A stretch of 64,000 bases of DNA from NCBI GenBank assembly GCA_030610945.1, contig JAUWQV010000003.1:124001-188000 (forward strand), read 5' to 3'. This document shows, one piece after another, positions 1-9,161 of the stretch. Position 1 is the first letter of the stretch. Every line of letters begins with the position of its first letter. The notes beneath the pieces are model-generated. The model had not been told where the DNA came from, searched no databases, and worked only from the letters and a program-made list of their open reading frames with translations. This stretch comes from Methanocellales archaeon (GTDB lineage: Archaea; Halobacteriota; UBA148; JAUWXC01). A program made the translations under genes and the position numbers.

Positions 1-713
1 CCATTGGAGACATCATTTCCAGCGCGCTTGACCACGATGATGTGTTTTACGCTGGGCGCATCTCTCAGCGCTTCATCCGCGTTTTGCTTAAGCGAGATCA
101 GTTTGCCCCTCCGGTAGAAGCCGTCAACCGTAATGACGACCTTTGCCTCTGCATCCTTCGTCCTTTCCATCATGGCATGCGGACTGAACCCGGAGAACAC
201 AACTGAGTGAATTGCACCTATCTTGGCACATGCCAGCATGGCTATGGGCAACTCAGGAATCATCGGCAGGTAAATCGTAACTCTGTCGCCTTTTTGAATG
301 CCAAGACCTTTTAAGGCGTTAGCGAACTTGTTGACCTCCACATAGAGGTCCCTATAGGTTAGTTTTCGTACCTCTCCAAGCTCGCCCTCCCAGATATAAG
401 CGACCTTATTCTCTCGCGGCGTGCCCATGTGTCTGTCCAGGGCATTATGAACGATGTTGATCTTACCATCAACGAACCACTTAGCATGTGGAGGATTCCA
501 CTCTAGGACTTTAGTCCATGGCGCAAACCACTCCAACTCTTTTGCGGCATCTTCCCAGAACCATTCTTTATCTTTCGCTCTCTCAAGCAGTTCATCATAA
601 TCCTTTATGTCGTGCTCGTTCATCCATTTCTTGACGTTGCTGTTCTCCACCAGCTCAGCTGGCGGTTCAAAGATTCTCTTTTCTTTCTGTAGAGCTTCTA
701 TGTCTTTAGCCAT
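1..713 (-). CDS. acs: acetyl-CoA synthetase, AMP-forming (N-terminal part; runs off the left edge)
   Basis: Activates acetate to acetyl-CoA through acetyl-AMP, in the cytoplasm. Translated on the minus strand from the ATG at 713, the first 237 residues match the N-terminal domain of the ANL-superfamily acetyl-CoA synthetases, with the [11 protein letters not shown] segment near the adenylate-binding region. A GGAG ribosome-binding site precedes the start. The C-terminal two thirds, with the core ATP motif and catalytic Lys domain, lie outside the window. It lies directly downstream of the symporter and UspA genes on the same strand but has its own TATA box. This fits an acetate uptake and activation unit. 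A propionyl-CoA synthetase is the main alternative. Confidence 0.9.
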   Translation of the reverse strand, partial: MAKDIEALQKEKRIFEPPAELVENSNVKKWMNEHDIKDYDELLERAKDKEWFWEDAAKELEWFAPWTKVLEWNPPHAKWFVDGKINIVHNALDRHMGTPRENKVAYIWEGELGEVRKLTYRDLYVEVNKFANALKGLGIQKGDRVTIYLPMIPELPIAMLACAKIGAIHSVVFSGFSPHAMMERTKDAEAKVVITVDGFYRRGKLISLKQNADEALRDAPSVKHIIVVKRAGNDVSN

Positions 714-760
714 TTTACATCTCCACCCCTCTTACTCTTCCTAATCCTCCATACTTAATC

Positions 761-770
761 ATTATAAATT
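761..770 (-). promoter_or_regulatory. TATA box for acs
   Basis: On the minus strand this reads as an AATTTATAAT-like archaeal TATA element about 50 bp upstream of the acs start. It predicts a transcript start near 737 and a leader of about 25 nt that includes the ribosome-binding site. It is inferred from sequence only. Confidence 0.5.
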
Positions 771-840
771 TTTGGGTGTTAAAGTTTACTCCAAGTCGTT
801 ATGCGGCGCACGCACTTTGTACATGAATAAAAGGGGGCAC

Positions 841-2292
841 TCACTTGATATCCGAGTGTAAGCTGTGCATTTGATGCATGATGTCGTCGATGTCATCAGG
901 CATTTTGCCCGCCCACTTGGAAACAAAATATATCGCAAGGAATGCCAGCGGCACGGATATGATCGATGGATTCTGTAGTGTGTGCATGCCCATGATGTTG
1001 GTAGTGATTATCAGAATGGCTGACGCTCCGCCGAGGATGAGGCCTGCAAGCGCACCCTTATCAGTCATGTCCTTCCACCAGATACCCATGAACAGCATTG
1101 GGAAGAAAGTGCTTGCAGTAATGGCAAATGCCAATCCAACGAGGAATGCAACGTTGTAGCCTTTAAATGCGAGACCCAATCCAATTGTAAATAGTCCTAT
1201 CGCTATCGTCGATACCTTTGCAATCCATACCTGCTTTCTGTCTGAAGCCTCCGGATTGATAAGGCCCACATATAAGTCATGGGCTATTGCACCAGTGCAG
1301 GCGATGAGCAACGCTGCCGTGGTCGATACGATGGCTGCAAATGCCCCTCCCACTATAATGCCCATCAGCGGCTCGCCACCAAGTGCCTGCCCTAATAGCG
1401 GCAGGACCGTGTTCTTGCCTGCAGCATCACCCAAGATTGCCCTACCAGCAAATCCTACGATTGGGGTCATCATGTAGAATGTTCCAATGATGAAGAGCAC
1501 CCCCACTGTAGCCCATCGAGCTGCTTTGCCAGATGGATTGGTATAGTACTGAATTAGGATGTGAGGTAGCCCAGCAGTGCCCAGGACCAAACCTAAAGCC
1601 AGTGCAAAACTGTTTAAAGGATCCAACCATATTCCTGGCTCAATACGGGCGCCAATGTCTCCGAGTAACGCGTTGTAACTCCATCCATAGTGCATCAAGG
1701 CCAATATCGTGGTAATGAACATCGCACTCCACAGCACAATGCACAGGAAAATCTGATTATAGGTGGTACCTCTCATACCTCCTACTACCACATACAGAGT
1801 CATTAGGATGCCTGAAACCACCACTGCAAAGGTGTAGTCCCAACCAAGTAGTACCCCTAATAAATCACCTGCTCCAACCATCTGTGGTACAACATAGAAC
1901 ATCATCGAAATCAATGTGAATACTATACATGCCATTCTAAGTGACTTTGAGTGCCATCTACCAAATGCAAAATCTGCAACGGTGTATCTTGCAAATCTTC
2001 GAAGAGGGGCGGCAATCCAGAGCAACAGCACCACATATCCTCCGAAAAATCCTGACGCATACCAAATGCCGTCATATCCGTACAGCCAGACAAGTCCCGC
2101 TACACCCAAGAACGATGCAGCGCTCATATAACTACCTCCGAGCGAAATGGCATTCTGGAAGGCAGTAATCCCTCTATTCGCCACATAGAATTCTGCCGCC
2201 GAACTGCCAAATCGCCTTGCAAAGATTGCAATGCCCATGGTTATAATCACCATAAGCACTACCATTCCAATTGCCGTTGGAATTTCTATCAT
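841..2292 (-). CDS. actP: sodium:solute symporter family permease, ActP-like cation/acetate symporter
   Basis: A 483-residue polytopic membrane protein of the SSS family with about 13 hydrophobic helices. The family core is visible: the GGSYMSAASFLG stretch (about residues 51-62), a GLPHILIQYY segment near residue 240, and the IVSTTAALLIACTGAIAHDL stretch near residue 330, whose Ser/Thr pair corresponds to the Na2 site. It starts inside the stop of a DUF485 gene (4-bp overlap), and acs lies just downstream. That pairing is typical of acetate permeases (ActP with YjcH), so Na+-coupled uptake of acetate or a short carboxylate is the best call. Substrate is inferred from context. Confidence 0.85.
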   Translation of the reverse strand: MIEIPTAIGMVVLMVIITMGIAIFARRFGSSAAEFYVANRGITAFQNAISLGGSYMSAASFLGVAGLVWLYGYDGIWYASGFFGGYVVLLLWIAAPLRRFARYTVADFAFGRWHSKSLRMACIVFTLISMMFYVVPQMVGAGDLLGVLLGWDYTFAVVVSGILMTLYVVVGGMRGTTYNQIFLCIVLWSAMFITTILALMHYGWSYNALLGDIGARIEPGIWLDPLNSFALALGLVLGTAGLPHILIQYYTNPSGKAARWATVGVLFIIGTFYMMTPIVGFAGRAILGDAAGKNTVLPLLGQALGGEPLMGIIVGGAFAAIVSTTAALLIACTGAIAHDLYVGLINPEASDRKQVWIAKVSTIAIGLFTIGLGLAFKGYNVAFLVGLAFAITASTFFPMLFMGIWWKDMTDKGALAGLILGGASAILIITTNIMGMHTLQNPSIISVPLAFLAIYFVSKWAGKMPDDIDDIMHQMHSLHSDIK

Positions 2293-2582
2293 ATGGATGC
2301 CCCCTCCAGTGTAGTTACCTTGATAACATAATACAGCACTATACTCCAGCTAGCAATGTAGAGCAATAACACTGAGTACAGATATGTCACCGTAAAATTT
2401 CCTATAACCTTAAATGTCATGAAATCGGGCGCAAATGTGTTTAGCACTGTTATTGCCATGAAGATGACGAGAAACATTATCCCCAGTGACGTACTCAGTT
2501 TCCATTGCCGTGATATCTGTTGAGATGTCTCTTCCTGCTTTTCCTTACTTGTTTGTACTATCTTTTCACTCACCCATCTCAC
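2289..2582 (-). CDS. DUF485-type small membrane partner of the symporter
   Basis: A 97-residue protein with a GTG start that overlaps the UspA stop. A soluble charged N-terminus of about 30 residues is followed by two hydrophobic helices (about 32-50 and 63-88). Size, topology and position directly before an ActP-like permease match DUF485/YjcH, the small inner-membrane protein co-encoded with acetate permeases. Its role is thought to be accessory to the symporter. The family assignment rests on architecture and synteny, because sequence conservation in this family is low. Confidence 0.7.
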   Translation of the reverse strand: MRWVSEKIVQTSKEKQEETSQQISRQWKLSTSLGIMFLVIFMAITVLNTFAPDFMTFKVIGNFTVTYLYSVLLLYIASWSIVLYYVIKVTTLEGASI

Positions 2583-3067
2583 CTCACAACCAGTACGGGT
2601 GCATGGGCAGCTTTTATAACCATCTCGGCAACGCTCCCGATCGTTATTCTATTCAACCCGGTTCGCCCTATCGTGCCCATCACTATCAAGCTCACGTTCT
2701 CCCGCTCAGCGGTCTCGACAATGTGCTTTGGTGCGCTCCCGCGTTCCATCAACGTCTTTATTTTGACTCCACTCTTTTCCCCATACCATCTCGCGACTGT
2801 AAGCCCCTTTTTACCATGTTCCGGTACTTCGGATACTCCCAATTCTACCTTTTCCAAAGGTGATAGCGCAACCGTATCGTCCACGTAGATCGCTATCAAC
2901 TCTGCTTTCATCAGTTTCGCCAGTGCAACTGCATATTTCGTAGCCTGGACGGATGGCGCTGAACCGTCCGTAGCCAGTAGTATCTTCTTTACATCCAAAA
3001 CTGCCTTTGTTATATTGGCTTTAGACATCTGTTCTGCTGTTTTATCTATGGGATTTGAATCCATCAA
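2579..3067 (-). CDS. universal stress protein (UspA family)
   Basis: A 162-residue cytoplasmic protein with a Rossmann-like USP fold. The conserved start KILLATDGSAPS (about residues 28-39) and the nucleotide-binding loop GTIGRTGLNRITIGSVAE near residues 132-149 are present, so ATP binding is expected. The first 25 residues form an extra, non-conserved N-terminal extension. It is the first gene of the uspA-DUF485-symporter operon, with 4-bp overlaps throughout. This suggests it tunes or senses the transport system, a role inferred only from position. Confidence 0.9.
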   Translation of the reverse strand: MMDSNPIDKTAEQMSKANITKAVLDVKKILLATDGSAPSVQATKYAVALAKLMKAELIAIYVDDTVALSPLEKVELGVSEVPEHGKKGLTVARWYGEKSGVKIKTLMERGSAPKHIVETAERENVSLIVMGTIGRTGLNRITIGSVAEMVIKAAHAPVLVVR

Positions 3068-3081
3068 CTTCCCTCCAATTT

Positions 3082-3099
3082 ATCATGATTATTCATGAT
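3082..3099. promoter_or_regulatory. perfect inverted repeat in the leader of the uspA-symporter operon
   Basis: ATCATGA and TCATGAT arms of 7 bp are separated by 4 nt. The repeat lies between the likely TATA box at 3131-3139 and the uspA start at 3067. The position fits an operator for a dimeric repressor or an RNA hairpin in the leader. No regulator gene is adjacent. Confidence 0.4.
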
Positions 3100-3130
3100 G
3101 TTTAACTCCAAACCTAAAAAACGCCATTAA

Positions 3131-3139
3131 CATATATAC
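3131..3139 (-). promoter_or_regulatory. TATA box for the uspA-DUF485-symporter operon
   Basis: The minus strand reads GGTATATATG about 65 bp upstream of the uspA start, a strong archaeal TATA-like element. The predicted transcript start is near 3108, which puts the inverted repeat at 3082-3099 in the 5' leader. Confidence 0.5.
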
Positions 3140-3182
3140 CTTACGGTTCGTCTAAGAACCATTCGACAATCAACGAATTCCA

Positions 3183-3392
3183 CTAGTTATAAGACCTAAA
3201 ATGTGGTGTTCCGAACTCCTTCTCCTGCAAAAATCGCACAATTTCGCCTGCCTTGCGCTCATCATTCGCACGCGCATACACCCTCATTCTGCGAACCTTT
3301 ATTTTGCGTCCGCAGGGACAGCCCCGAGTCTTCTGATGCTCCTCGGCGTAAAGAAAGCGCGCGCAGTTAGGGCACCTAATCGCCAGATACAT
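3183..3392 (-). CDS. small archaeal zinc-binding protein, DUF1922 family
   Basis: A 69-residue protein with an N-terminal Cys cluster, CPNC at residues 8-11 and CPCG at residues 25-28, which would form a small zinc ribbon. A basic strand (KIKVRRMRVYARA) and a C-terminal helix follow. The pattern and the MYLAIRC start match DUF1922 (Methanothermobacter MTH1184 type). Function is unknown. The start lies inside the end of the upstream HD-domain gene (17-bp overlap), so the two are translationally linked. Confidence 0.75.
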   Translation of the reverse strand: MYLAIRCPNCARFLYAEEHQKTRGCPCGRKIKVRRMRVYARANDERKAGEIVRFLQEKEFGTPHFRSYN

Positions 3393-4092
3393 CCAGTGCC
3401 TCTTTGACTAACTTGCGCACCGCGTCTCGCCCGTCTTTCTGCCTGGTCATCACGATTTTATACGGCGAAATATTATCAAAGAGTTTCCTGAGCGCTTCTT
3501 GGCCCGTATTGCAACCCAATTCCTTCAGGCGCGCATTGGAGATTCTTTTTGCACCTTCCATGATGCTGTTGTTCAATTCCGCATCGAGCGTATCAGCAAG
3601 ATGCACGGCTAACGCCTCTAAAGTGAGCGGCCTGACCGTGCTCCCTTTGCCATGATGCGCTGCTACGATGTGCACCACGCTGATTGGAAAATCCCTCCGG
3701 TACAATTCCACGGTTGCGAGGATTATGTGGTCCAAAATCTTGGCGCCGTCAGAGGCATCATATCCGTTCTCGCGCTCCTCATACGTCATCGGCTTCATGA
3801 TGTCATGTAACAGTGCACCTGCCAGCACGACGTCCTTATTTATATCCGCGTTGTGCACCGATGCCAGAACATCAGCTATTGCAGAACTGATTTTAACCAC
3901 CGAAATCGTGTGCTCTATCAATCCCCCGGAGTAGCAGTGATGCATGTTTGTGCTTGCCGGCGATTTCCTGAACTCAAGACCGGAATGCCTCCAGTCAGGG
4001 TTTGTCGGCAGGGGATTCTGAATCATCCTGATAGTCTTTTCCTTTAGGTCCGGGTCAATTATTCCATTTGCCAGCTCAATAAATCGCTCCAT
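3376..4092 (-). CDS. HD-domain metal-dependent phosphohydrolase
   Basis: A 238-residue soluble protein. HD-superfamily ligands are visible in order: HHCYSGGLIEHT near residues 51-62, the LLHD doublet near residue 95, HHGKG near residue 149, and a late Asp in HLADTLDAE. These would bind two metals for phosphomonoester or phosphodiester hydrolysis. It resembles archaeal relatives of YhaM-type HD proteins without the OB fold. The substrate is unknown. It lies between polB (11 bp away) and the DUF1922 gene on the same strand, consistent with a nucleic-acid or nucleotide role. Confidence 0.8.
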   Translation of the reverse strand: MERFIELANGIIDPDLKEKTIRMIQNPLPTNPDWRHSGLEFRKSPASTNMHHCYSGGLIEHTISVVKISSAIADVLASVHNADINKDVVLAGALLHDIMKPMTYEERENGYDASDGAKILDHIILATVELYRRDFPISVVHIVAAHHGKGSTVRPLTLEALAVHLADTLDAELNNSIMEGAKRISNARLKELGCNTGQEALRKLFDNISPYKIVMTRQKDGRDAVRKLVKEALDVSGD

Positions 4093-4103
4093 CGTTTTCC
4101 ACC

Positions 4104-6470
4104 TTAATATGAATCAAACGTTGCCTGTTTCGGTTTTCCTTTCAACTCGGCATCAGAATGCCCAAAGTAACGTAGTATCCGTGATGTAGCTGGAACTATT
4201 TGATTGTTGATATAGTAGTCTGCGTCAATCTCATATCTCTTATCATCTCCAAATAGATATCCATTTTCATACCTGCTGAACAGGTCAATTGGATATGCCC
4301 TGTCGCCGATGCTACCAGACCCCTTGATGATAACATATGCGATTTTTGTCCCCACCTCTATTGGTACTTTAGCTCTCTTCGCTGCCCTGACATGTGCCTG
4401 TATGGACTCGTAGGAGGATATTTTCTTGGTCAGCGTCTTATGAATCACCAGTTTATCCAGAGGAATTTTACCCTCCCTCACACAAGACACGACCTCCTGT
4501 ACAAGTCGCACTGCCTTGCCTGGGTCGCGTTCTTTTAGAATTGCCCTGAGAACGTCCGCCTGGATTTCCTTTGCCAGGGTGCACCAGTCCCCCCGCCTGA
4601 CCTCCAGACCTTTGATTATGATCTCACCATCTGATGTAAGCCCTGCATAGCGCTTCTTTTTCTCTGTGAAGAATATGACGCTATAAACGCGTTCAATGTC
4701 AAGCTCCAGAGGGAGCTCTCTTGACATGACCCCGGCAAGTTCCTTTGCTTTTTCCATGAGCTGGCCATCATCCGTCTTCACGAACAGGCTGTCCGTATCG
4801 CCATAGATAACCTCCAGCCCCATTTCCTCTGCTTTCTTAATCGCCTGCTTGATGAAATGCCGGCCCCATGCCGCCGTAGCCTCTGCGCATTCCCTTCGAT
4901 ACCATCGCGCCGGAGTCCAGCCAGTATATCCATAAAATGCATTCGTCAGGATTTTGATCGCCTGTTGTCTGATGTCGAGCAATTGATATTCGTGCGTATC
5001 CTTGCGTAACGTTTCCAACTCGCGCTTCAGCGCACTCCGCTTGCTGACCAATTCCTGTAGAATTCGCTTGAAAAAACCGTCCGGCTTTTTCCGGAATCTA
5101 TATCCGACCTCCGGCGCTTCATGACCGTCCTCGCCTGTCACCGTATCCGGCGAGATGTTGAAGGATATCATAATCGAGGGATACATCGACGAGAAGTCCA
5201 AGCAGGCAACGTTCTCGTGTATTCCCTTCTTCGGCTCCAGAACAAAACCACCAACATATTTTTCACCGACTTCCCTCCCCCTGGATGGTACCAGCTCCCC
5301 GATCTTGTAAGCCTCGGCGCACAGGAGCGACTCTACCTGCCGTCCGCGCCCCATCTTCGATACCTCATCCAAGGGTTGCCTGGTCATCCTGGCAAACTCA
5401 TATTGTAGCGGAAGCAGTTTTTTAGCAATGCCAAGTGTGCTGATTACATCATCTTTTGCATATCTCAGGAGAATCTTGCGCTTCTCAGGGTCATCCCAGT
5501 ATTTGTGCATCTCTGCCGCAGGCAGGTTCGTTCGCTCTGACTTTTTTATCACGCCCAAAAACTCTGCAACGTCCTCCAGCGTCTTGATCTGGACACCACC
5601 CAAATCCCTGTCAACAACCCTATACAAATCCACATTAGACCTGCCAACAACCGAAACCCTATTAAGGGGGCCTGGCTGAAGGCGTGGCGCAGTTCCATCC
5701 CTGCCGATGTTGAGCTGCACCTTATGCAGTTTTGCCCTATGAAGCATGTAAGGCCAGTCGAAGTTGTCTGAGTTGTAGCCACATATGATGTCAGGGTCGA
5801 AATCCTCAATAAATTCCACGAATTCCTTCAGCAGGGCTGCATCGTCTTTGTCCATCGTTAAGAGTTTAGCATCACCCTTGCTCGTGGCAATTGATATGAT
5901 TATGATAGGGTCGCGCTCTGGGTTGGGCAGACCCCTGGGATTCGTCATCTCGCAGTCGAATGCCATGATGCGCAATTCCGGATTTTCATCCCTCTTCTGA
6001 TACCTGACTTCACGCGCCTCAAATCCCGTCCCCGATCCAACGTCAACATATTCGCCCTCTGCAACGATTCCGTCAAGGGGGGCTAACCCGCGATCGATGA
6101 TGTAGCGCACTGCAAAAGGTATGTCTGCCTCCCTGATGTCAAAGCCGAGATTGCCAACTGCATCTCTCAAACCTGGCACGTGCTGGGGATGTGCAACCGT
6201 TATCTTAAAAGCTTCAATCTCTACTCCAAAATCCCTCTTCTTGACCTTTTCAACCTTCTTCGGCTGAATGGTTTCATCATATCGCGTTGCCCTGACTTCC
6301 ATTATGTCATCAGCGCTTCTTTTCCCGATTGCATAGAAATATGGCTTGAAATTTGGGTCAAAGACCACTACATTTTTTCCCGTATCGTCCTTGCACCATA
6401 GCCTTATCACTGCCTTGCCGTTTTTTGTGACGTAATCTGCATCGAGCAGCCAAGCGCGCATCTGAGCCAT
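4104..6470 (-). CDS. polB: DNA polymerase family B (replicative/repair, with 3'-5' exonuclease)
   Basis: A 788-residue polymerase of normal archaeal PolB length, with no intein. Exonuclease motifs: FDCE near 171-174, YNSDNFDWP near 232-240, YAKDD near 337-341. Polymerase motifs: DFSSMYPSI near 425-433 (motif A), KILTNAFYGYTGW near 506-518 (motif B), YGDTDS near 556-561 (motif C, catalytic aspartates). All catalytic residues are intact. It is probably the first gene of the polB-HD-DUF1922 unit and is divergent from the helicase at 6557. The N-terminal domain carries the usual archaeal uracil-sensing region. Confidence 0.97.
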   Translation of the reverse strand: MAQMRAWLLDADYVTKNGKAVIRLWCKDDTGKNVVVFDPNFKPYFYAIGKRSADDIMEVRATRYDETIQPKKVEKVKKRDFGVEIEAFKITVAHPQHVPGLRDAVGNLGFDIREADIPFAVRYIIDRGLAPLDGIVAEGEYVDVGSGTGFEAREVRYQKRDENPELRIMAFDCEMTNPRGLPNPERDPIIIISIATSKGDAKLLTMDKDDAALLKEFVEFIEDFDPDIICGYNSDNFDWPYMLHRAKLHKVQLNIGRDGTAPRLQPGPLNRVSVVGRSNVDLYRVVDRDLGGVQIKTLEDVAEFLGVIKKSERTNLPAAEMHKYWDDPEKRKILLRYAKDDVISTLGIAKKLLPLQYEFARMTRQPLDEVSKMGRGRQVESLLCAEAYKIGELVPSRGREVGEKYVGGFVLEPKKGIHENVACLDFSSMYPSIMISFNISPDTVTGEDGHEAPEVGYRFRKKPDGFFKRILQELVSKRSALKRELETLRKDTHEYQLLDIRQQAIKILTNAFYGYTGWTPARWYRRECAEATAAWGRHFIKQAIKKAEEMGLEVIYGDTDSLFVKTDDGQLMEKAKELAGVMSRELPLELDIERVYSVIFFTEKKKRYAGLTSDGEIIIKGLEVRRGDWCTLAKEIQADVLRAILKERDPGKAVRLVQEVVSCVREGKIPLDKLVIHKTLTKKISSYESIQAHVRAAKRAKVPIEVGTKIAYVIIKGSGSIGDRAYPIDLFSRYENGYLFGDDKRYEIDADYYINNQIVPATSRILRYFGHSDAELKGKPKQATFDSY

Positions 6471-6556
6471 CTATACAAGATAGGGAAGGATGCATTAAAT
6501 ATTTGTGGGACAAAAAGGTTACACATTTATGTACGCAAGCCGCGTTTTCTAGTGCG

Positions 6557-8605
6557 ATGAACGACTACCTAAAATACTTCCCAAAGACGTCATTTTATCC
6601 CAATCAAAAAGAGGCGATAGAAGAGATTTATGATGCGCTCTCAGAGCAAAAAATCGCCTTATTTGAAGGTGCATGCGGCACAGGAAAAACGCTGAGTGCA
6701 CTCGTTCCCGCACTGCACGTCGCAAAGCAACACGGCAAAACCGTGGTAATAGCCACGAATGTTCACCAGCAAATGCTGCAATTCATAGATGAAGCAAAAG
6801 ACATCAAAAGCGTAGTAGATGTCGACGTAATCGTGCTGAAGGGCAAACTGCACATGTGCCCTGCTGAAAGAAGTTATGAAGAGTGCGACGTGCTCAGGGA
6901 GAATACATACGAATTGCTCAAATTGGAGCAAAATGCGAATCAAGATATCGATGATGCTCGCATGAGAATTCTTAAGGAGCGATCATGTGGGCACCTGCTT
7001 AATACGCTCAAGAGAGAGGATGACAGTTTTTACGAATGGCTCTTTTCAGAAGTTAGAACGCCAGAGGAGGTTGCGGAGAGGGCTTCCAAAGACGGAACAT
7101 GCGGATATGAGTTGTTGAAGAGGGGGATGATGAATGCGGACTTGGTTATCTGCAACTACCATCACCTCCTGGACCCAGAAATCCTGACGATGTTTCTATC
7201 ATGGTTAGGCTGTGGACTGGAAGATATTATAGTAATATTTGACGAGGCACATAATCTGGAGTCGGCAGCCAGGGCGCATTCATCACTGATACTGACTGAA
7301 CGCACCATAGAAAGAGCACTGAACGAACTGACAGACATGGGCGATCATGACGCCAAAGAGATTAAAAATCTCCTTCTTGAATTGAGAGAGGCACTGCAGG
7401 AAACATATGAATCTCAGTTCGCCTTTGGTGAAAGGGAGCGCATCGGTGCCGAGTGGCATGATATTAAGATACGAGAACCTGCCGACACTGAGGATGGTCT
7501 GACTACAAACCTGCGTGCTCGACTGCCCGACATTGTCGATTTAATCGAAGATGTGTGTACCCTTGGTGCGAAATTTGACACGATATATCGCAACCAGTAC
7601 AAAGAGGGGTTGTCTGATGGCAGAAGGGTTTCTCATCTGCTAAATGTGGCAACGTTCCTCAAAAGATATTTTGAGTTGGCAGGCGACGCTGGATATTATC
7701 CGCTGATAAATGTAAGGCGTGAAGGGGGCGAGATATCAGGAAGAATCGAACTTTTTGCATGCATCCCAAAGAATGTGACCAAACCATTGTTTGACTCATT
7801 ACATTCGGCGGTCCTAATGTCCGCCACTCTGCGACCATTTGATGTCGTCAAAACGACGCTGGGCATTGACAGAGAGACAAAAAATATCGTGCATACGTCG
7901 CCATTTCCCAAGGAGAGAAGGCGCACCATGGCAGTGACGATTCCTCCGCTATTCCTGCGAAACAGGGATGACCAGGAGGTTATAGGCATTGTCACAAGTG
8001 TATTAGAAGATATCATAGAGCAATCGAATGGAAACGTCTTGATTTTCTTCCCGAGTTTCAGCGAGGCGGTTCGGTATAAGGAGTTATTAGATGTCGATGT
8101 TCCTGTATTCCTGGATGAAATGGGCGTCTCAGCTACCAACGTCAAGGAGGAGTTTTTCAGAATCGGCGAGTCCGGCGACAAGGCTGTGCTGCTCTCTTAT
8201 CTGTGGGGAACGCTGACAGAGGGTGTGAACTATAGGGATGATAGAGCGAGAGTTGTGGTCATCGTCGGAGTGGGGTATCCTGCCCTGGGCGACAGGATTA
8301 AGGCGATTCAATATTCGTATGACCATGAATTCGGCACTGGAAGGGGGTGGCGTTATGCGATTGAGACCCCCATGATTAGAAGAGTCAGACAGGCAATGGG
8401 GAGAGTAATCAGGTCGCCGGAGGATTACGGCGCAAGGATGTTATTAGATGTGCGATACACGAGTGAGTCCCCGAAAACGATGGGCAAATATTCCGTATAC
8501 CCAAGTCTTCCGCCAGATGAGAAGGAGGAAATAATAGATGTGGCACCTGGGAAGGTCAAGTATGCGCTGATGAATTTCTTTGAGGATGTTCGGAGGGCAG
8601 GCTGA
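6557..8605 (+). CDS. XPD/Rad3-family DEAD_2 DNA helicase
   Basis: A 682-residue superfamily-2 5'-3' helicase. Walker A is GACGTGKT near residues 38-45, the DEAH box is FDEAHNLE, and the late helicase motif is QAMGRVIRSPEDYG. Four cysteines between Walker A and DEAH (about 101, 110, 144, 182) lie where XPD carries its 4Fe-4S cluster. The ATG at 6557 is preferred over the earlier start at 6503, because the family begins just before the FYPNQ (Q-motif-like) segment. Likely role: repair or transcription-linked unwinding. It is divergent from polB. A DinG-like function is an alternative. Confidence 0.9.
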   Translation: MNDYLKYFPKTSFYPNQKEAIEEIYDALSEQKIALFEGACGTGKTLSALVPALHVAKQHGKTVVIATNVHQQMLQFIDEAKDIKSVVDVDVIVLKGKLHMCPAERSYEECDVLRENTYELLKLEQNANQDIDDARMRILKERSCGHLLNTLKREDDSFYEWLFSEVRTPEEVAERASKDGTCGYELLKRGMMNADLVICNYHHLLDPEILTMFLSWLGCGLEDIIVIFDEAHNLESAARAHSSLILTERTIERALNELTDMGDHDAKEIKNLLLELREALQETYESQFAFGERERIGAEWHDIKIREPADTEDGLTTNLRARLPDIVDLIEDVCTLGAKFDTIYRNQYKEGLSDGRRVSHLLNVATFLKRYFELAGDAGYYPLINVRREGGEISGRIELFACIPKNVTKPLFDSLHSAVLMSATLRPFDVVKTTLGIDRETKNIVHTSPFPKERRRTMAVTIPPLFLRNRDDQEVIGIVTSVLEDIIEQSNGNVLIFFPSFSEAVRYKELLDVDVPVFLDEMGVSATNVKEEFFRIGESGDKAVLLSYLWGTLTEGVNYRDDRARVVVIVGVGYPALGDRIKAIQYSYDHEFGTGRGWRYAIETPMIRRVRQAMGRVIRSPEDYGARMLLDVRYTSESPKTMGKYSVYPSLPPDEKEEIIDVAPGKVKYALMNFFEDVRRAG

Positions 8606-8621
8606 AAAGACCAAAAACTTC

Positions 8622-8963
8622 TCAGATTATTTCAATCGCGAGTTTTGATGTTCCTTCTGGATGTAAAAGCATCTCCTTGCCTTCCCGTAACTTTAAGAAT
8701 CTGGCAATATCTGCAGGGATTCTGACAGCCAAAGAGTTTCCTGACCGCACGACCTTTATTTTCTTGGCAAGCCCCCATATGCCCAGCTGTTTGGCCTTCT
8801 TCTCTATGGCATCCATAACCGCTTCATCCATAAAAGATTCCCCACATTCACTGCATATCTCTGCTTTGTATCTCCCGAGAGATATTCCAAACATCTCTTC
8901 CTCAACCTCACCTTCTTTCAAATTTCCTTTTTCACAGATTGGACACTTTTTCATGGTCACCAC
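8622..8963 (-). CDS. antitoxin: MqsA/YgiT-type zinc finger fused to AbrB-like DNA-binding domain
   Basis: 113 residues. The N-terminus carries CPIC (about residues 7-10) and CSEC (about 37-40), the MqsA/YgiT-type zinc knuckle. The C-terminus (about 68-113) has the pattern of an AbrB/SpoVT swapped-hairpin fold: KIKVVRSGNSLAVRIPADI followed by a short acidic strand. Two 7-bp overlapping reading frames link it to the upstream DUF4258 gene. It is predicted to neutralise that protein and bind the palindrome at 9162-9178. In bacterial MqsA the DNA-binding part is a helix-turn-helix, so this combination is a less common antitoxin build. Confidence 0.8.
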   Translation of the reverse strand: MVTMKKCPICEKGNLKEGEVEEEMFGISLGRYKAEICSECGESFMDEAVMDAIEKKAKQLGIWGLAKKIKVVRSGNSLAVRIPADIARFLKLREGKEMLLHPEGTSKLAIEII

Positions 8964-9160
8964 CTCGGTTTTACCGTGATTACGTAAATTTCGTTTTTAA
9001 TTTTCCTATAAACAACTTCGAAGTATGAATAGGAGGAAATGATTTTGCCATTTTGAATGCGTTTGGCACCTTTGATTATGGCTTCTTTGACCTCTCCCCC
9101 CGATATGCCGCGCCCGATCATTCTAAGTCTGGCATGCTTGCTATACCTGATGTTTAACAC
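8957..9160 (-). CDS. putative toxin, DUF4258 family
   Basis: 67 residues with a GTG start. The pattern YSKHARLRMIGRGIS, then a helix, then strands ending in YVITVKPRW, matches DUF4258, a small RelE/BrnT-like fold often found in toxin-antitoxin pairs. It is the first gene and overlaps the antitoxin by 7 bp. The start codon is 2 bp from a perfect 17-bp palindrome, and a TATA-like element sits about 25 bp upstream, so the mRNA may be leaderless. Toxic activity (RNase or translation block) is inferred from family context only. Confidence 0.75.
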   Translation of the reverse strand: MLNIRYSKHARLRMIGRGISGGEVKEAIIKGAKRIQNGKIISSYSYFEVVYRKIKNEIYVITVKPRW

Positions 9161-9161
9161 G

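Noticed and set aside
6503-6556. 18-residue N-terminal extension of the helicase
   Set aside because: It is not conserved in the family, and the ATG at 6557 is just ahead of the first helicase motif.
7696-8181. 161-residue minus-strand frame inside the helicase gene
   Set aside because: The plus strand carries intact helicase motifs across this stretch. The antisense peptide has no family features.
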